DNA from: Isoetes taiwanensis
Taxonomy: Eukaryota; Streptophyta; Lycopodiopsida; Isoetales; Isoetaceae
Length of the DNA: 64,000 nucleotides
Direction of reading: 5' to 3'
NCBI GenBank assembly: GCA_021234155.1
Contig: JAJEKV010000001.1
Location: forward strand, 37,804,826-37,868,825
Notes under the pieces: generated by a model
Databases searched by the model: none
The model's input: only the letters and a program-made list of their open reading frames with translations
What the model was told of the DNA's origin: nothing
Shown: in pieces, positions 47,571 through 59,105 of the stretch
How positions within the stretch are numbered: the stretch's first letter is position 1
Layout: every line of letters begins with the position of its first letter
Program-made: the position numbers and the translations under genes

Positions 47571-48189
47571 ATCCTGCATGCTGTCTGCGAAAAGGAATAG
47601 TTTCGTTAGTTTCTCAGCTTTCATTCACTTGTGAACACTTTGAAGGTAGAGTTAAACATTACCTTGTCAATGACGTGATTTGCACCAGTCTCGTAGTTCA
47701 CGGGGTGGTCAACTGTCTGGCTTGCTTCTACCACCTACAAAATAAATATAAGTCAATATCTTACAAAATGTGGTGAAAAAATATTTTAAAGCTCACCTGA
47801 GACATCCAGATCCTGCTAAAATAATACTGCAGTCCATGATGTACCTGAGGAAAACAAAATGTTTCAACATAGTTCTTTTAAGGGTAGCGTTGCTCAAAAA
47901 TGGCATTTATGTTACAAACCTTGGATATGATAGAGCCTTTAAATGGTTGTATGCATTCATCAACAGTTATTTCCTGCTATAAAAGTCATAGAAAACTTAG
48001 AAGTAGTTCGAAGAACAAACCCTTCACTGAAAAATCTGCAATGGTAGACCTTGTGACAATGCTCCCTTATCAGAAACCTACTTTCTGGAAAGATCCACCT
48101 ACAATTCCAATCTTCTTGTTTAGCTATCATTGGCATTGCAGGACATGCATGTGATAAAAAAAAAAACATTGCATACCTTGAATACTGTT
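47571..48189. other. No recognised gene
   Basis: Between the duplication and the chromovirus gag-protease remnant; nothing identified. Confidence 0.4.
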
Positions 48190-48370
48190 GCCTGGTTGTC
48201 ATTGGGTTTGGTGCCTTGTTTCATTAACTGGAGGTGCTCTTGTTTCCTTAGCTCTAGGCAGAGCTAGCCGAAGAATGAACTTGGATTACAAATGCTGAAC
48301 TGGGATCTTGCCTATCAGATGTGATAAACTTGTGAAGAGAGATCTTCGAGATACGGGGCTGAGGGCGTGA

Positions 48371-48410
<40 letters not shown>

Positions 48411-49983
48411 ATTGGAACAGGAACTAGGGTAGGAACTGGAGCAAGAATCGGAGCTGGGACATCATACCATGGTCAGAATCTGAGACATGAATTGGGGCAG
48501 AGACAAGAGCTGAATCAGGACATGGAGCAGAAACAGGAATAGCAAGGATGGAATCAGGAGCCCACGATACTACACGGACTGAAGTAGATGTTGGTGCAGA
48601 GGCCTGAACTGCAGATGGATTGGAACTAGAACTAGCACCAGCAAACCGAAAACATCTAGTACGCCAATCAATCTATGGGTTGTGTAGCTCGAGCGAGGGC
48701 AGACCCAAGACTACTAGCGCATGTGGGTTAGCGATGAGATTGAAGGAAATGCTACAAGAAGCTTTCTCGAACAAAATCTGAAGAGGTGCACTAAATTCTG
48801 TGATTGCGCCCGAGGAGATCTCACGTCCATCAATTACACTGACAGAACTGATATGTTCAACACTGCTTCTAGGGATGGCGTGCTTAGCGGCGAACACGCT
48901 ATCCATAAAGCATGCATTTGCACCACAATGAAGTTGCCCCAATGCTTCCAACCTAACCTCTGATTCTAATGATATAGACATAAAAAACTCCTTGCTGATC
49001 TTATTTGATGGGATAGACCTATCATGAAGCGTGCAAGGAGTCTGAGAAATGGCGGCCAGCTGACGAGAGACGCCTACTAATCGGACTGACCCCTGGAGTT
49101 TTTTGACTGATTTGGGTGCTTCACAAGGCATCGACACACAATATGATCAGCTTCTCCACAGTAGAGGCAAAGATTAGCCTCTCTCCAATGCTGCTCCTCG
49201 GCAGCAGACAAGGGCCCTCGGACCGTTCGATCAATATGCATAGGCTCGGGCCCGAACCTGCTGGATTTTACAGATGGGACCGGGGCAGGCATAGAAACAG
49301 ATGCTTGTGAGATTGAAAAGACATGACTATGTCTCTTATGCCTACGTTCGAAGAGCCGATCATTATAACGGATTGCAAATCTGATGGCTTCTTCTAGAGT
49401 CTGAGGGTCCTCCATAGATAATAACATATGTTTGACATCCTCACGTAAATCCCTTTGAAAGCAATCTCAAAATGCAACATCATCCCAGGCTGTATCTACA
49501 GCAATTTGGCAAAATTTTGATGCATATACTGAGCTGGATGAGAGTCTTGTTTGAGATTGCAGAGTTTTGTGACTGTTGTGTGCTGACGATCGGTGTCTCC
49601 AAAGCATGCCTCGAGCTCTGCAGTGAAGGCAGCAAAATCCTGCAATTCTGGAGCTCCTTTCTCCAATAAAGGAGCAAACCAACTTAGAGCTGGCCCTATG
49701 AAGAGGGAACCAATCGATCCAACTTGTTCTTGGGTTGTGGGATAACTATGAGGATGGAACTGGATCACAAGCTTGATCTAATTCAAAAAACCACGAAGCT
49801 TGGACTGAGTGCCGTCAAACTTCTCGGGCAAGCTAATTTTAGGCTCTGATGGCCTCAATCCAGAGCTGGAAGCAGATTCATGTGAAGCAACCGGTTCTCT
49901 GAGCTCCTTATTATCTGACTGCTACTGCAGGCATACTTGAACAAGCTGCTGGACTTGCTGTAATAAGGATGAAATCTTCTCCA
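48190..49983 (-). pseudogene. Ty3/gypsy gag-protease remnant
   Basis: Minus strand, ATG 49983. Gag capsid region at 49768-49496: FIGPALSWFAPLLEKGAPEL. Then a CCHC zinc knuckle CLYCGEADHIVCRC at about 49175-49134. Next a retropepsin-like protease at 49010-48680: LHCGANACFMDSVFAAKHAI, ending LPSLELHNP and IDWRTR. The catalytic D(S/T)G reads HCG here, so the aspartate is lost, each change being one base. A Pro/Ala-rich linker with a hexanucleotide repeat follows. In-frame stops occur at the start of gag. It is the same strand and type as the pol remnant at 38.7-41.1 kb and may be its other half, pushed apart by later insertions, but the first part of RT is absent. Confidence 0.8.
48368..48410. 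repeat. (GGAGCA)n microsatellite
   Basis: About seven hexanucleotide units; on the minus strand they encode a Pro-Ala run in the linker after the protease. Confidence 0.9.
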
Positions 49984-50913
49984 TAGAGAAAATAACCATC
50001 AAATATGGATAAGGAAATGCTTAAACTCAGAGCTGGCAAGAACTGGTAAGGGGTTCCGATTCAAAAATATTTTAAAAAACAAAAAATCCACTTGTAGATG
50101 TGGAATTTATGGCTGGACCAAGGCGTCTGGTTTCTATTGAATGATTCTGTGTATGAAGATTGTACCTCGATTGAGAGATGATAAGCCTATCCAAAATGCT
50201 CGTTTATTCTGAAGCTAGTAGTAATAGCCTTTGTTTCATACATGGATGCGAGGAAAATACTCATCGACATGATCTTCAGTTTTGCTGAAAACTTTGAGGC
50301 CAATCTAAAAGCACTATAACACCAGAGCAGCAAACATCTACGAAAAGATAATTAAATCAAAGGACTTTTTGCTGGACTCTGTAAATCAGACCAGCAAGGC
50401 TCCATGATACAAAAAAGTAACTTCCACTAAAGCAAGAGCAGTAAGACCTGGACCCAAGTTTGCTCCCAAGATGGCACCAAGAATTACTGAGGATCCGACA
50501 AAAGTTAAGAATGACAAAGATGGTCATAATGAGGAAACTCAAAATACAGCACAGTCGCAGCAATCAAGACACCAATACTATTACGAAAGATGGAAATAAA
50601 CCATCTCACTTGCTGATAGTGTACCAAGCGAGATGGAATGTGTGGAAGTTACACCTTGACTACAACAAATGTAGTGCATGACATTTATCAAACAAAAACT
50701 ATAAATGCATTTGCTATTTCCTGTTTCAAAGTAATAAAAATATTTTACTACGATGTTAAGTTTAAATGTTTTAATTATGAGCTAATTAATATGTCTTGCG
50801 TAGGAAAAAATCTATACTAAAACCATTACTAAGGATGCTTGTGGGAGGAAACATTTGAAAAGTATCAAAGGTAAAGATAAGATAAGATAAGACAAGAGAA
50901 TTGTGCATCTTCT
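49984..50913. other. Region upstream of gag
   Basis: Expected place of the 5' LTR and primer site, but no TGTGACG start or convincing tRNA primer site was found. No gene seen. Confidence 0.4.
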
Positions 50914-52507
50914 TTGTCTAAAGCTATGGAAAGACTGGATATCACAAAACTACTTAGTCTCATTCTAACTGAGGCATTATATGAAAGAGGATCTGATCTA
51001 GTGGACCAGATAAAAGATAAAGTGTATAAACCATATACAGTTTTTGCTGAAGTGCAGCCAAATGCCCATGTACGAATCCTAATTTGTCTAAATACATTGA
51101 CCCAAGCATTGGACATGTTAGAAAACCAAACTGAAAATTATCCACTGTACTAAATTGGGAAAGGCATTTGCCAAAAGTTTAAATCACATCCTTGACTGTT
51201 CGTTCAATGTACAAGGTTTTTCATAGGACTTTATCAGACTTTGTGAACAATTATAGAAAGCACATATGCAAAATCCATAAATATGAGGTCGTTGACCTTA
51301 CTCATAGTAATATACAGCACATCAATGAGATGCTAGTGCAATACGCACACATGGAAATTGTAGAAATTAGAAGCAAGCTACCTAATAGAAGATTTCTATG
51401 GAATGATGAAGAAGTGAGTAAGAATATTGATTGGCTAGTCCATAATTTCTACATTTCTGAACTCAACAAAGCCAACAATAATCCTGCATTCATTTGCCAA
51501 AGGCATATTCTAGAAATGGCCAAACTTAGACTAGATGGACTTGATTTTGAAAAACTAGCATAAACTCCCAATGAGATAAAGGAAGAATGTATTGCTTACA
51601 TCCACAAGGCATTAGGGATGGAACAAGACATAAAGGGCAAACTGCCATATCTAATAGCTAGCTACAAAGCACATAAAGCTGAATACGTGCAGTTGACGAA
51701 CGCATTTCACTCCATATTCTTATAGAATGGCTAAATGGATTATAGCAGTCCTAAACAATATCTTGGAATTGATATGCCTGAGATAAACTGGCTCCATTTA
51801 GGATGTTCCATAGATGCAAAATTAATGCATCATGGATTGTGAACTCCTCATATGATGTGATATTAGACCTACCACACAGGATACACAGTGTATTCTCTGC
51901 AGACATCACAAATGTTACGAGAATATACCACTACATGGAGAAAATGGCATTGCTGAAATACTCAATGAGGTAATTGAGATAGCATGGGAACACACGAGAA
52001 TTGACCAACACATGATGTATCTAGTCATAAAAGAGAACATGGCAATTTTGATGTCAAATGGAAAAGACATATAAAGGAAGGAAGGAAGGAAGGAGGGAGG
52101 GAGGGAGGGAGGGAGGGAGGGGAGGGAGGGAAGGAAGGAATTTTTATCGTCCACGGAGACCAATCGATCTATGGGACCCAATACAAAAGCGCAGCAAGCG
52201 GATTACTACCCGGATTAAAAAAACCCCGCCCCAAAGGGTTTTCGAGGGAAAAACCGTGGCAGCAATCAGCCTGCTGACAAACTGTTCCAATATACGAAAT
52301 GCAAAAAACACACAAATATATACACTCATGTACCGTACATCAAAGGAGGACATAGAGAAAACATGCTGGTTTGTGGTAAAGAAAGAATACTTTAAATGGC
52401 TTTTGATCCATTGCTACTTACAATTGGGAATCGAAACATGGAGACAGAAAAGGGCATCCTTAGGGAATTTGCATGCAGCCTGCCTTGGTGCAGCCTCTAC
52501 TTAGCAT
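50914..52507 (+). pseudogene. Unrecognised degenerate coding sequence, split by a LINE tail
   Basis: A series of plus-strand frames, broken by stops and frameshifts, reads like one long helical protein: LLSLILTEALYERGSDLVDQ (50914-51153), VVDLTHSNIQHINEMLVQYA and EVSKNIDWLVHNFYISELNK (51192-51563), later EVIEIAWEHTRIDQHMMYLV up to 52072. After the LINE tail the same frame resumes at about 52349 with DIEKTCWFVVKKEYFKWLLI. Bases GACATA lie on both sides of the insert (52068-52073 and about 52348-52353), consistent with a target-site duplication. I recognise no family. It could be a retroelement, a lost host gene or an integrated viral gene; the sequence alone does not decide. Confidence 0.4.
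52076..52347 (-). mobile_element. LINE family B 3'-UTR fragment, 5'-truncated
   Basis: About 270 bp matching the 3' end of LINE B copy 1 (55619-55845) almost base for base, including the purine tract (GGAA)n(GGGA)n at 52076-52140, which is the TTCC/TCCC-type tail on the minus strand. No coding part remains. Confidence 0.85.
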
Positions 52508-52921
52508 GGCACGAGTGGAGATTCATGCTGAAACTTAAATGTTGCTAGATGTATTGATGATCTCAAATGGAATTGATATTGCACATTTCTTTGAAGTTAA
52601 TCAAGAAGATATAATCTACAACATGTAATATTTGCGCATACAGGACGACACTGAATATTTGAGTAAGAACAATTCAAATTTTGGATGCAAAGTCAATTTC
52701 CTCAGTATTATCATATAGGTCGAGGATGATAGCACGGGAACCTTTTCAATTTCCAGGTATGGCAAAAGATATAATCTATCTTTTGAGGTTTACAAATTCA
52801 TCAAAGCTGATAGCTGTAGTCCAAGCACTCAAAGTGATTGTATCACAAATATTGCCATATGTTTACGCTCACTCTGATCATTGTAGCAGTAGCCATGGAT
52901 ATACTTGACCTCATTGAGACA

Positions 52922-53620
52922 TGTGACGCTCCCCGAAAGTATATGACGCCCCGCCGTATACCTTACGGGAAATCCCCCATCCAGCATCGTAAGGGAAAGT
53001 AGATTGATGGCTGGGCTTCAAGATAGAGCAGACCAAGATATAACAATGGCGGGGCTGGCGATAGACAATGGTTGGGGTTGACCACTCCATCCGCCCCTCC
53101 TATGCATACTTTGCAGATGAGCTAAATCGGGTTTTGGCGTGACTATAACCTGCCGGGGACGTAGTCTTATGGTATCACCCATTGGGACTACTCTAGGTTG
53201 TATCTTCCCGGTCCGATGAGGTAGGAAAGGTAGCATCTTCCCTTCCTGAAGAATAGTGGCTCCATGGGCGCCTAGAGGATCGTGGTGACACACCTTTGTG
53301 CCTGACTGAACTCCCCGAAACAAGAGCCAGGCTGACACCTGCAACGCTTGACGACACCATTGACCCAGGAAGTGTCGGACCCATATCCGGCCCACAGTGA
53401 CCTACTATAGACCTAGCCCGCTATGAGTTCCCAGTAGCCGCGCTTAGCAGGGACCTCCCTCCACTTTGCCACTCACCCCATCATGAGGTGCTTAGTCACT
53501 CCATAGCCACCATAGCCGGTGGGCTCTTATGCACAGGCCGCATATAATAGGAACTAAGGGGTCTAAACTAGGAGCGTCATCTAAATTATGGCTACTAGAT
53601 CTTTATCCCCCTTCTCAATA
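52922..53620. mobile_element. LTR fragment related to the solo LTR at 31.0-32.6 kb
   Basis: Begins TGTGACGCTCCCCGAA and shares CCACTCCATCCGCCCCTCCT, TGGTCCGATGAGG-like and CTCTT(A/G)TGCACAGGCCG blocks in the same order. It lacks about 230 bp near the start and the whole 3' half. Confidence 0.75.
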
Positions 53621-55618
53621 CAACAAGGTATAAAAGAGTGGTGATTAATCGCCAAAAGGCGATTTTTTAGGAATTTTTGGAAAAAAAAAGTGGCAAAACT
53701 TTATAGAAGGTGATTTATCGTGGGAACAAAAATTTAGCCACATAAAATGGGGCAAATTTCGTAACACTTGAAGTTTCACTGCGGTAATGTGAAGGACATT
53801 GAGCAGAGTCGTCTTCTCCAAGGACGAGTCCACATGCCTTAAGATTGAGAAACTGCCATGTCTTACCCAGCAATGGAGTCTTCTGCTGCAAAAATCGCCG
53901 CTCATAGTGGCCGCCTTGTTTATGCTTTTGTTATTCTATGCAATCTCAAATAACAAAAGTTCTACTTTACCTTGGATTGGACCGATGTGATTATGTTTCA
54001 TGTCTGCGGGATAGCTTGAACTTGCTGCTCCATGTCTACAGCAAGGGACAGAGGTACGAGGCTAACCTCCTGTAATGGTTTTGTATGTGCTAAAACTCGG
54101 TTTTTCAAGCCCTATTACTTGCATGTGTTCTATCGTTAAAGAATTAGTATTTTTGCAGGGATCAACACATTCTTATAGATACCTACTCGATTTGGCCCCA
54201 TGCAGGTTCAATCTTTTTGCCCTCAGCAAATTTGGTTCTATTTTGATGTCATAATTTCTATTTTCTTTCTATATGCTAACATTGATGCCCTTTTGTATCT
54301 CAGTGATGCAGAATGCCATGTTTATGCACATAATATCATCATGCGTTATTTGCAGAAAAGCTTTTAGCATTGTCGATACATCCCAAAGTAGTTGTTACCA
54401 AGTACTACAACTGCATTAAGTTTTCATGGTTTTGGCTATAGAAGTATATGCATTCTGTTAGTTATTTTTGCACTGAAGCAAACTTTTAGTTCAGTAAGAA
54501 TTATCAAGTGAAGCATGCAAATAATTCGTAGTATTCTATTTAAAACGAGCTTATTTGTAGGGTACACAAGTTGAAGCAACGGTTCGAATTAGAGACATGC
54601 ATCTAATGCCATTGTGGCATAGGTAACAAGCAGCAAGAAATCACGTCATTGATGATATATGGAAGACACTTGATTGTAGATTTTGTGTTTGCAGATAGAT
54701 AGCACAAGTTCATGGTCTACTCACTGTGAAAGAACTATATGCAGATCTGGTAAATATACACATGCAGTGCAGTAAATGCTCCTTCTACCATCAGACATTT
54801 GCAGCATGTTTTTACCATCCAACTGCTACAACTCGTGATTTATCGTTCTTATGCAGATCAATTTGATCCATAACTTTTAAACTTCTATGCCATTTTGTGG
54901 CCGAATCCTTCAGTCTTTATCCATTATGCACAGGTCTTCATAGCAATCTATAAGGTTTCTTTAGCACAATATCTTTTTGCACCTTTATTTCTACACTGAA
55001 AGTAAACTTCAACTTCAGTAAGAATTATCAAATGAAAACATGCAAATAATTCACAGTAGACATGCATCTGATGCCATCGTACCAAGTAGAGTCCAAGAAA
55101 TCATATCATTGATGATATATGGAAGATACTTGATTGTAGAATTTGCATTTGCAGGCAGATGACTGCAAGTTTTAAGTTTTGATATGTCTGAGTTTTGATG
55201 TAAAATAGAAAAATGTGGGTTATAGAGCTTCATGCAATCACCATCATGCAAAGATAAAGCTACCTTGGAAGTTTTAAACAGATTAATGCATTCATGCTAC
55301 ATTCCTTTGTTTTGAAAATTGGACAAGCACATTTTGCAAGTTTTATGCCTTTATAATTGAGAAGGTGCTTTAACAACATTGTATTAGATACTGACGATGC
55401 CCCAAGCATGCAAGCATCCAAGCATCTATTTCTATAGTTTTTATTAATTAAAATTGCCAAACTAGCAAAAAATACACCAGAAGGCTTTGGTAAGATCAAA
55501 GTTGTTCGGCATTTAAGCTTAGTATCATTCAACTAGGCTTAGGTTTTTGCAAGGCTTAGATCAAATTTGTTAGGCTTTCAAAGACGTAGTGTCATTCAGC
55601 ATGGAAATGGCAAAGTAG
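53621..55618. other. AT-rich non-coding stretch
   Basis: No gene recognised. Two stretches containing AGTAAGAATTATCAA and ATGATATATGGAAGA.ACTTG recur at about 54494-54680 and 55017-55135, an old duplication. Confidence 0.45.
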
Positions 55619-55845
55619 AAGGAAGGAAGGAAGGAAGGTATTTTTATCGTCCACGGAGACCAATCGGTCTATGGGACCCAATACAAAAGCGCAGCAAGCG
55701 GATTACTACCTGAATTAAAAAACCCCCGCCCCGAAGGGTTTTCGAGGGAAAACCCGTGGCAGCAATCAGCTTGCTGACAAACTGTTCCAATATACAAAAT
55801 GCAAAAACACACAAATATATACACTCATGCACCGCACCCGTAGTG
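55619..55845 (-). other. LINE B copy 1 3' UTR and (TTCC)n tail
   Basis: Contains a stem-loop GGGTTTTCGAGGGAAAACCC at 55737-55756, and the terminal hairpin AGACCGATTGGTCT (55669-55656), followed by GTGGACGATAAAAATA and the TTCC tail. Matched by 52076-52347. Confidence 0.8.
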
Positions 55846-56300
55846 CCTAATCAGCGGGCAGCCAGGCGGGGGCAAAGGTGAGCTCGCAGATCCAGTACCT
55901 CCCCGAATGTACGCGACCCCGAACGCGTCGACGGTGTGTTCATCGGCAAATGTAAGCGCAAGTCCCGCTGGTACTAAGGGCGTGATCGCCCGGATCCGGT
56001 GGGCAACTATGGAAAGTGTGAGACTCATCCTCAATGGCACCCGCTTTGGCAAGACCGACAGAGTCTGTCCCGCCAAGGCTCGAATCCACCGCCAATCTCG
56101 ATCGCGTAAGATGGTGGGCACCTGTGCCGAATGGAGGCAATGAGTCTGGCGCTTTTGGGGCAAAGGAACGCAGGTAGAGCTGCAGCGGGCCGGGCTAACT
56201 GCGAGTTGATGTGCTCCCTTGTAATGGGCCGTTTTGACCTGCTCTAGGCGTAGGGGTCCCGTGAGCTTGCCAAGGAAGCAAGCGCCCAGGTACTCCATAG
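55840..56300 (-). pseudogene. LINE B copy 1 C-terminal domain
   Basis: Frames contain EDESHTFHSCP, the same EDE-H-CP zinc-knuckle-like end as LINE A's EDENHMLNDCP, then a short tail ending near 55848. The upstream cysteines are mutated or frameshifted. Confidence 0.6.
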
Positions 56301-56605
56301 GGTGTCACGATCGGCCTCTATGTCCACCCACACACTTTGTACTCTCGCGACGTTCCATCCGGGCGAACCATCGATCTCTCTTTACCCTCCAGCAATTACG
56401 AGCGGCTGCGGCCCATTGCCTGGCAGTAAGCCAGTGCGGGGAGCCGAGCATCACCCATATTAACCACTTTCTGAAAATAGGCGATATTGCCTATCAAGGG
56501 TGCTGAAGCGGCAAAGAATCCGATTTCTGCGGCGAGAACCGATAGGGGACTGAAGGTTTCACCCCAAGTGCCTGTGCCAAAAATGCCTTCTACACCTGCT
56601 CCAAG

Positions 56606-58475
56606 TCATTCCAGGTCGCCAAAGAGACGGCTGGGCCCCAAACCTCGACCCGTCTGAAGGGCGGGATTTCGACCGGTGCAAAGCGGATGTGATGTGATGG
56701 CCCCAATCATAGAGCTCGCACGGTGGCTGGCATTACCGCATGGCATAAAGCTTTCCGGCCTCTTTGTCACCCATAGCGGATGGGCCTCCCCAACGAGGAA
56801 GGAGGGGAACTCCACCCTTAGGTACTTGTAGGTGGCGTGACCTCCACAGGCTGTCCCCGATATGTGAGTCTGAGTGGAGGAGGTGGGGTGGCGTGAAGAG
56901 GATATGAGAGCCACCCGGTCTTGGCCGATTCACGCAGCATGTGTCCGTGAGCCGACGAGAATATGTCTAGGGCATCCAGATGAGACTGCATAGCTTCTGG
57001 GGTGTGGGCCAGAAGGTCAACATCGTCCGCATAGATGAGTGGCGGATGAACCGGGTGCAAAAGTCGTGATGCCATCCCCCATGCTCGATAAGCGAGGGCT
57101 CTAACCGATCAATGTAGAGGCCAAAAGTATTGGTGAGAGGGGCAGCCCTACCAGGACCCCGATACTACTTGGTGAATGCTTGGCCCGTCAAACAACTCTC
57201 ATATACCGTATATGGCATTCCCGCGACGGCGGCAGCCTGATTGACGCAGTCTAGCCCATAACTTTTCCGGGGACCGTATCAAAAGCCTTCGAAGTCCACA
57301 AAGCAAACAATACAAGTCCCGCCGATGGTTCCGCTTTGTCTTCAATCGGTGCCCGCGGTGTAAAGATATGGTCAATCGCTGAGTGGCGGGTCTAAAGCCC
57401 GCTTTGTGTGAGGGCTCGCGACATCCGCCGCCTCTGCCCGGCGGGTCAATGCTGCCGAGAATGCCGATAGCGGTTTGGCAAATACCGAATCGACCATGAT
57501 CGTCCGTAATTGGTCGGACAAAGGTGGGTCGCCTCCGCGCTTTGTGAATGGGGACAACCTTGCTTGTGGTCCATTGTTGGGAAACCTTCCGCAATGCTCG
57601 TTGAACATGGTAGTGAGGATCGGCACCCCGGGCCGCCACGCCCATTTGAGTAACTTCGGCCTGCGATACCATCGAGGTCGGTTTGCCTTCCCATTAGCCA
57701 CCGTTGCGGGCCCTCCACAACATCCTCCTCCGCCGAGAACCAATGGGCGCCATCCCGTGGGGGTATGGGCGCACGCATCCCCGGTGGGTCATAGAGCTGC
57801 TTTGCAAATACCGTTCCCCACTGCCGGGTGTGATGTCCCCCAGAGGGTCGGGTTGGCCTTTGAAGCACTCTCTGCGCCAAAAGGTTCGAGAATGAGTGTT
57901 CAGCAGGCGAACCCCCGATGCTGGCAAGGTACCGCGCCTTTGTCTCCTTTCCGGATGGGCGCGGCGTGGTGGTGTCCCGCAAGGTACACGGATCCGAGAA
58001 TGTGACGGTCTTGGCGCTTGCGTTCTTCACACCGTGATCAAACCATCGGTTACAGCTGAAATATTTAGCGTCCCCCGGCGGCGGGGGATACGCCAAAAGC
58101 ACTGCCTGGCGCATCCCGTAATAGCGAAGTCAACCGGGTGCATGCTCGCCGCTCTAGTGTGGGGTCCGCGAATTGCCGGCAAAGGTCCATGAGCATCCGG
58201 CGTAGTCCTCGCACACGCTCATAATCTAGTCGCGAATCGAGGGATGGCGAGGGTGGCGTAGTGGGGGTTCCGGCGCTTGCCAAACCATGTCCAAATAAAG
58301 TGGGAGGTGATCCGAAGTTGACCTCCTCATCCCGTTTCGGTGCCCACCCGGGAAACGATCGATGAGATGCATATCTTGGCGCAACTACTGAGCACATAGT
58401 CCACCACACTAGACCCTCCCCCCGATTGTCCACATGCGCATGTGCACTTGCGAAGCGGCCACCGTGGGCGGCCAT
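56606..58475 (-). pseudogene. LINE B copy 1 reverse transcriptase
   Basis: A linker before RT at 58475-57446 (for example ASAKTVTFSDPCTLRDT) leads to RT blocks in shifted frames: KVVPIHKARRRPTF, KAGFRPATQRLTIS, then IYADDVDLLAHTPEAMQSHL with intact YADD at 57033-57022. Reading-frame changes between blocks show decay. Copy 2 has the parallel order at 62.9-63.95 kb. Confidence 0.75.
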
Positions 58476-58484
58476 TGCAAATTA

Positions 58485-59105
58485 TCAAGTCAAAAATACC
58501 ACATAGCAGAGCAACAATCGTGCGCCAAAGCGAGTGACCTGGCTGTCATCCGATCCTCGTGGCCAGGTTGCCTCTGCGGGACGTAGCTGCAGGACATCGT
58601 CAGCGAGGGGATCAAGTCTCATGGGCTGCTCTACTCCTGTCCGTGCATTGAAATCCCCAAGAAGGACGACCCTACCCAACCGCCTTGTCTTGGCCAGTAT
58701 GTCATCATATAGATCGACATAAGGGTCCATCCTATCCGCATCGGGGTGGCTGCGATAGAAGGTGCTCTCTGCGTGAGGGAAATAACAGGCGGCCAGAAAA
58801 AGAGGGTTGCCACTAGTATTATGCACACAAACCCACAAGTACCGGTTGTCTCTGTCTGTCTTCTGGAGGATAACCGAATGTGCCAAGGTTGTCCGGTAGT
58901 AGCAAGCAACCCCACCATGACCCCTCTGTCCTGTACAGGTATTGAAGACCGAGACAAGCTCCTGTCTGCGTGCCTCCTGTTGTGCGGGTGTGAGGTCCCG
59001 GTCCACGTACAGGGATGTCCCCGTCAGCATCTTGCCCTGGCGCAATATGGCATCACGCACCTGCGCATCCGCAACCGCGAATATGACAATGGCGCTGAGC
59101 CCCAT
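58485..59105 (-). pseudogene. LINE B copy 1 fused ORF1-endonuclease frame, 206 codons
   Basis: The frame starts in the ORF1 C-terminus (MGLSAIVIFAVADAQVRDAI) and passes at about residues 51-52, with no stop, into the APE endonuclease: SVFNTCTGQRGHGGVACYYR, YLWVCVHNTSGNPLFLAACY and VVLLGDFNARTG (residues 147-157). Compared with copy 2, exactly 459 bp is missing, equivalent to 61797-62255, with a 2-bp TC microhomology at the junction. The loss removes the ORF1 stop, the intergenic region and the endonuclease N-terminus with its ETWEH block, so the enzyme would lack part of its active site. Confidence 0.75.

Noticed and set aside
49984-50500. Primer-binding site of the chromovirus (minus-strand TTGGTGCCA near 50487)
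   Set aside because: It does not match a usual tRNA 3' end over enough bases, and no 5' LTR lies beside it.
50914-52507. Endogenous copy of a plant RNA-virus nucleocapsid gene
   Set aside because: The helical character prompted the idea, but no diagnostic motif was seen; left as unrecognised.
54575-54600. tRNA T-loop-like GGTTCGAATT
   Set aside because: No acceptor stem, D-arm or anticodon arm can be formed around it.
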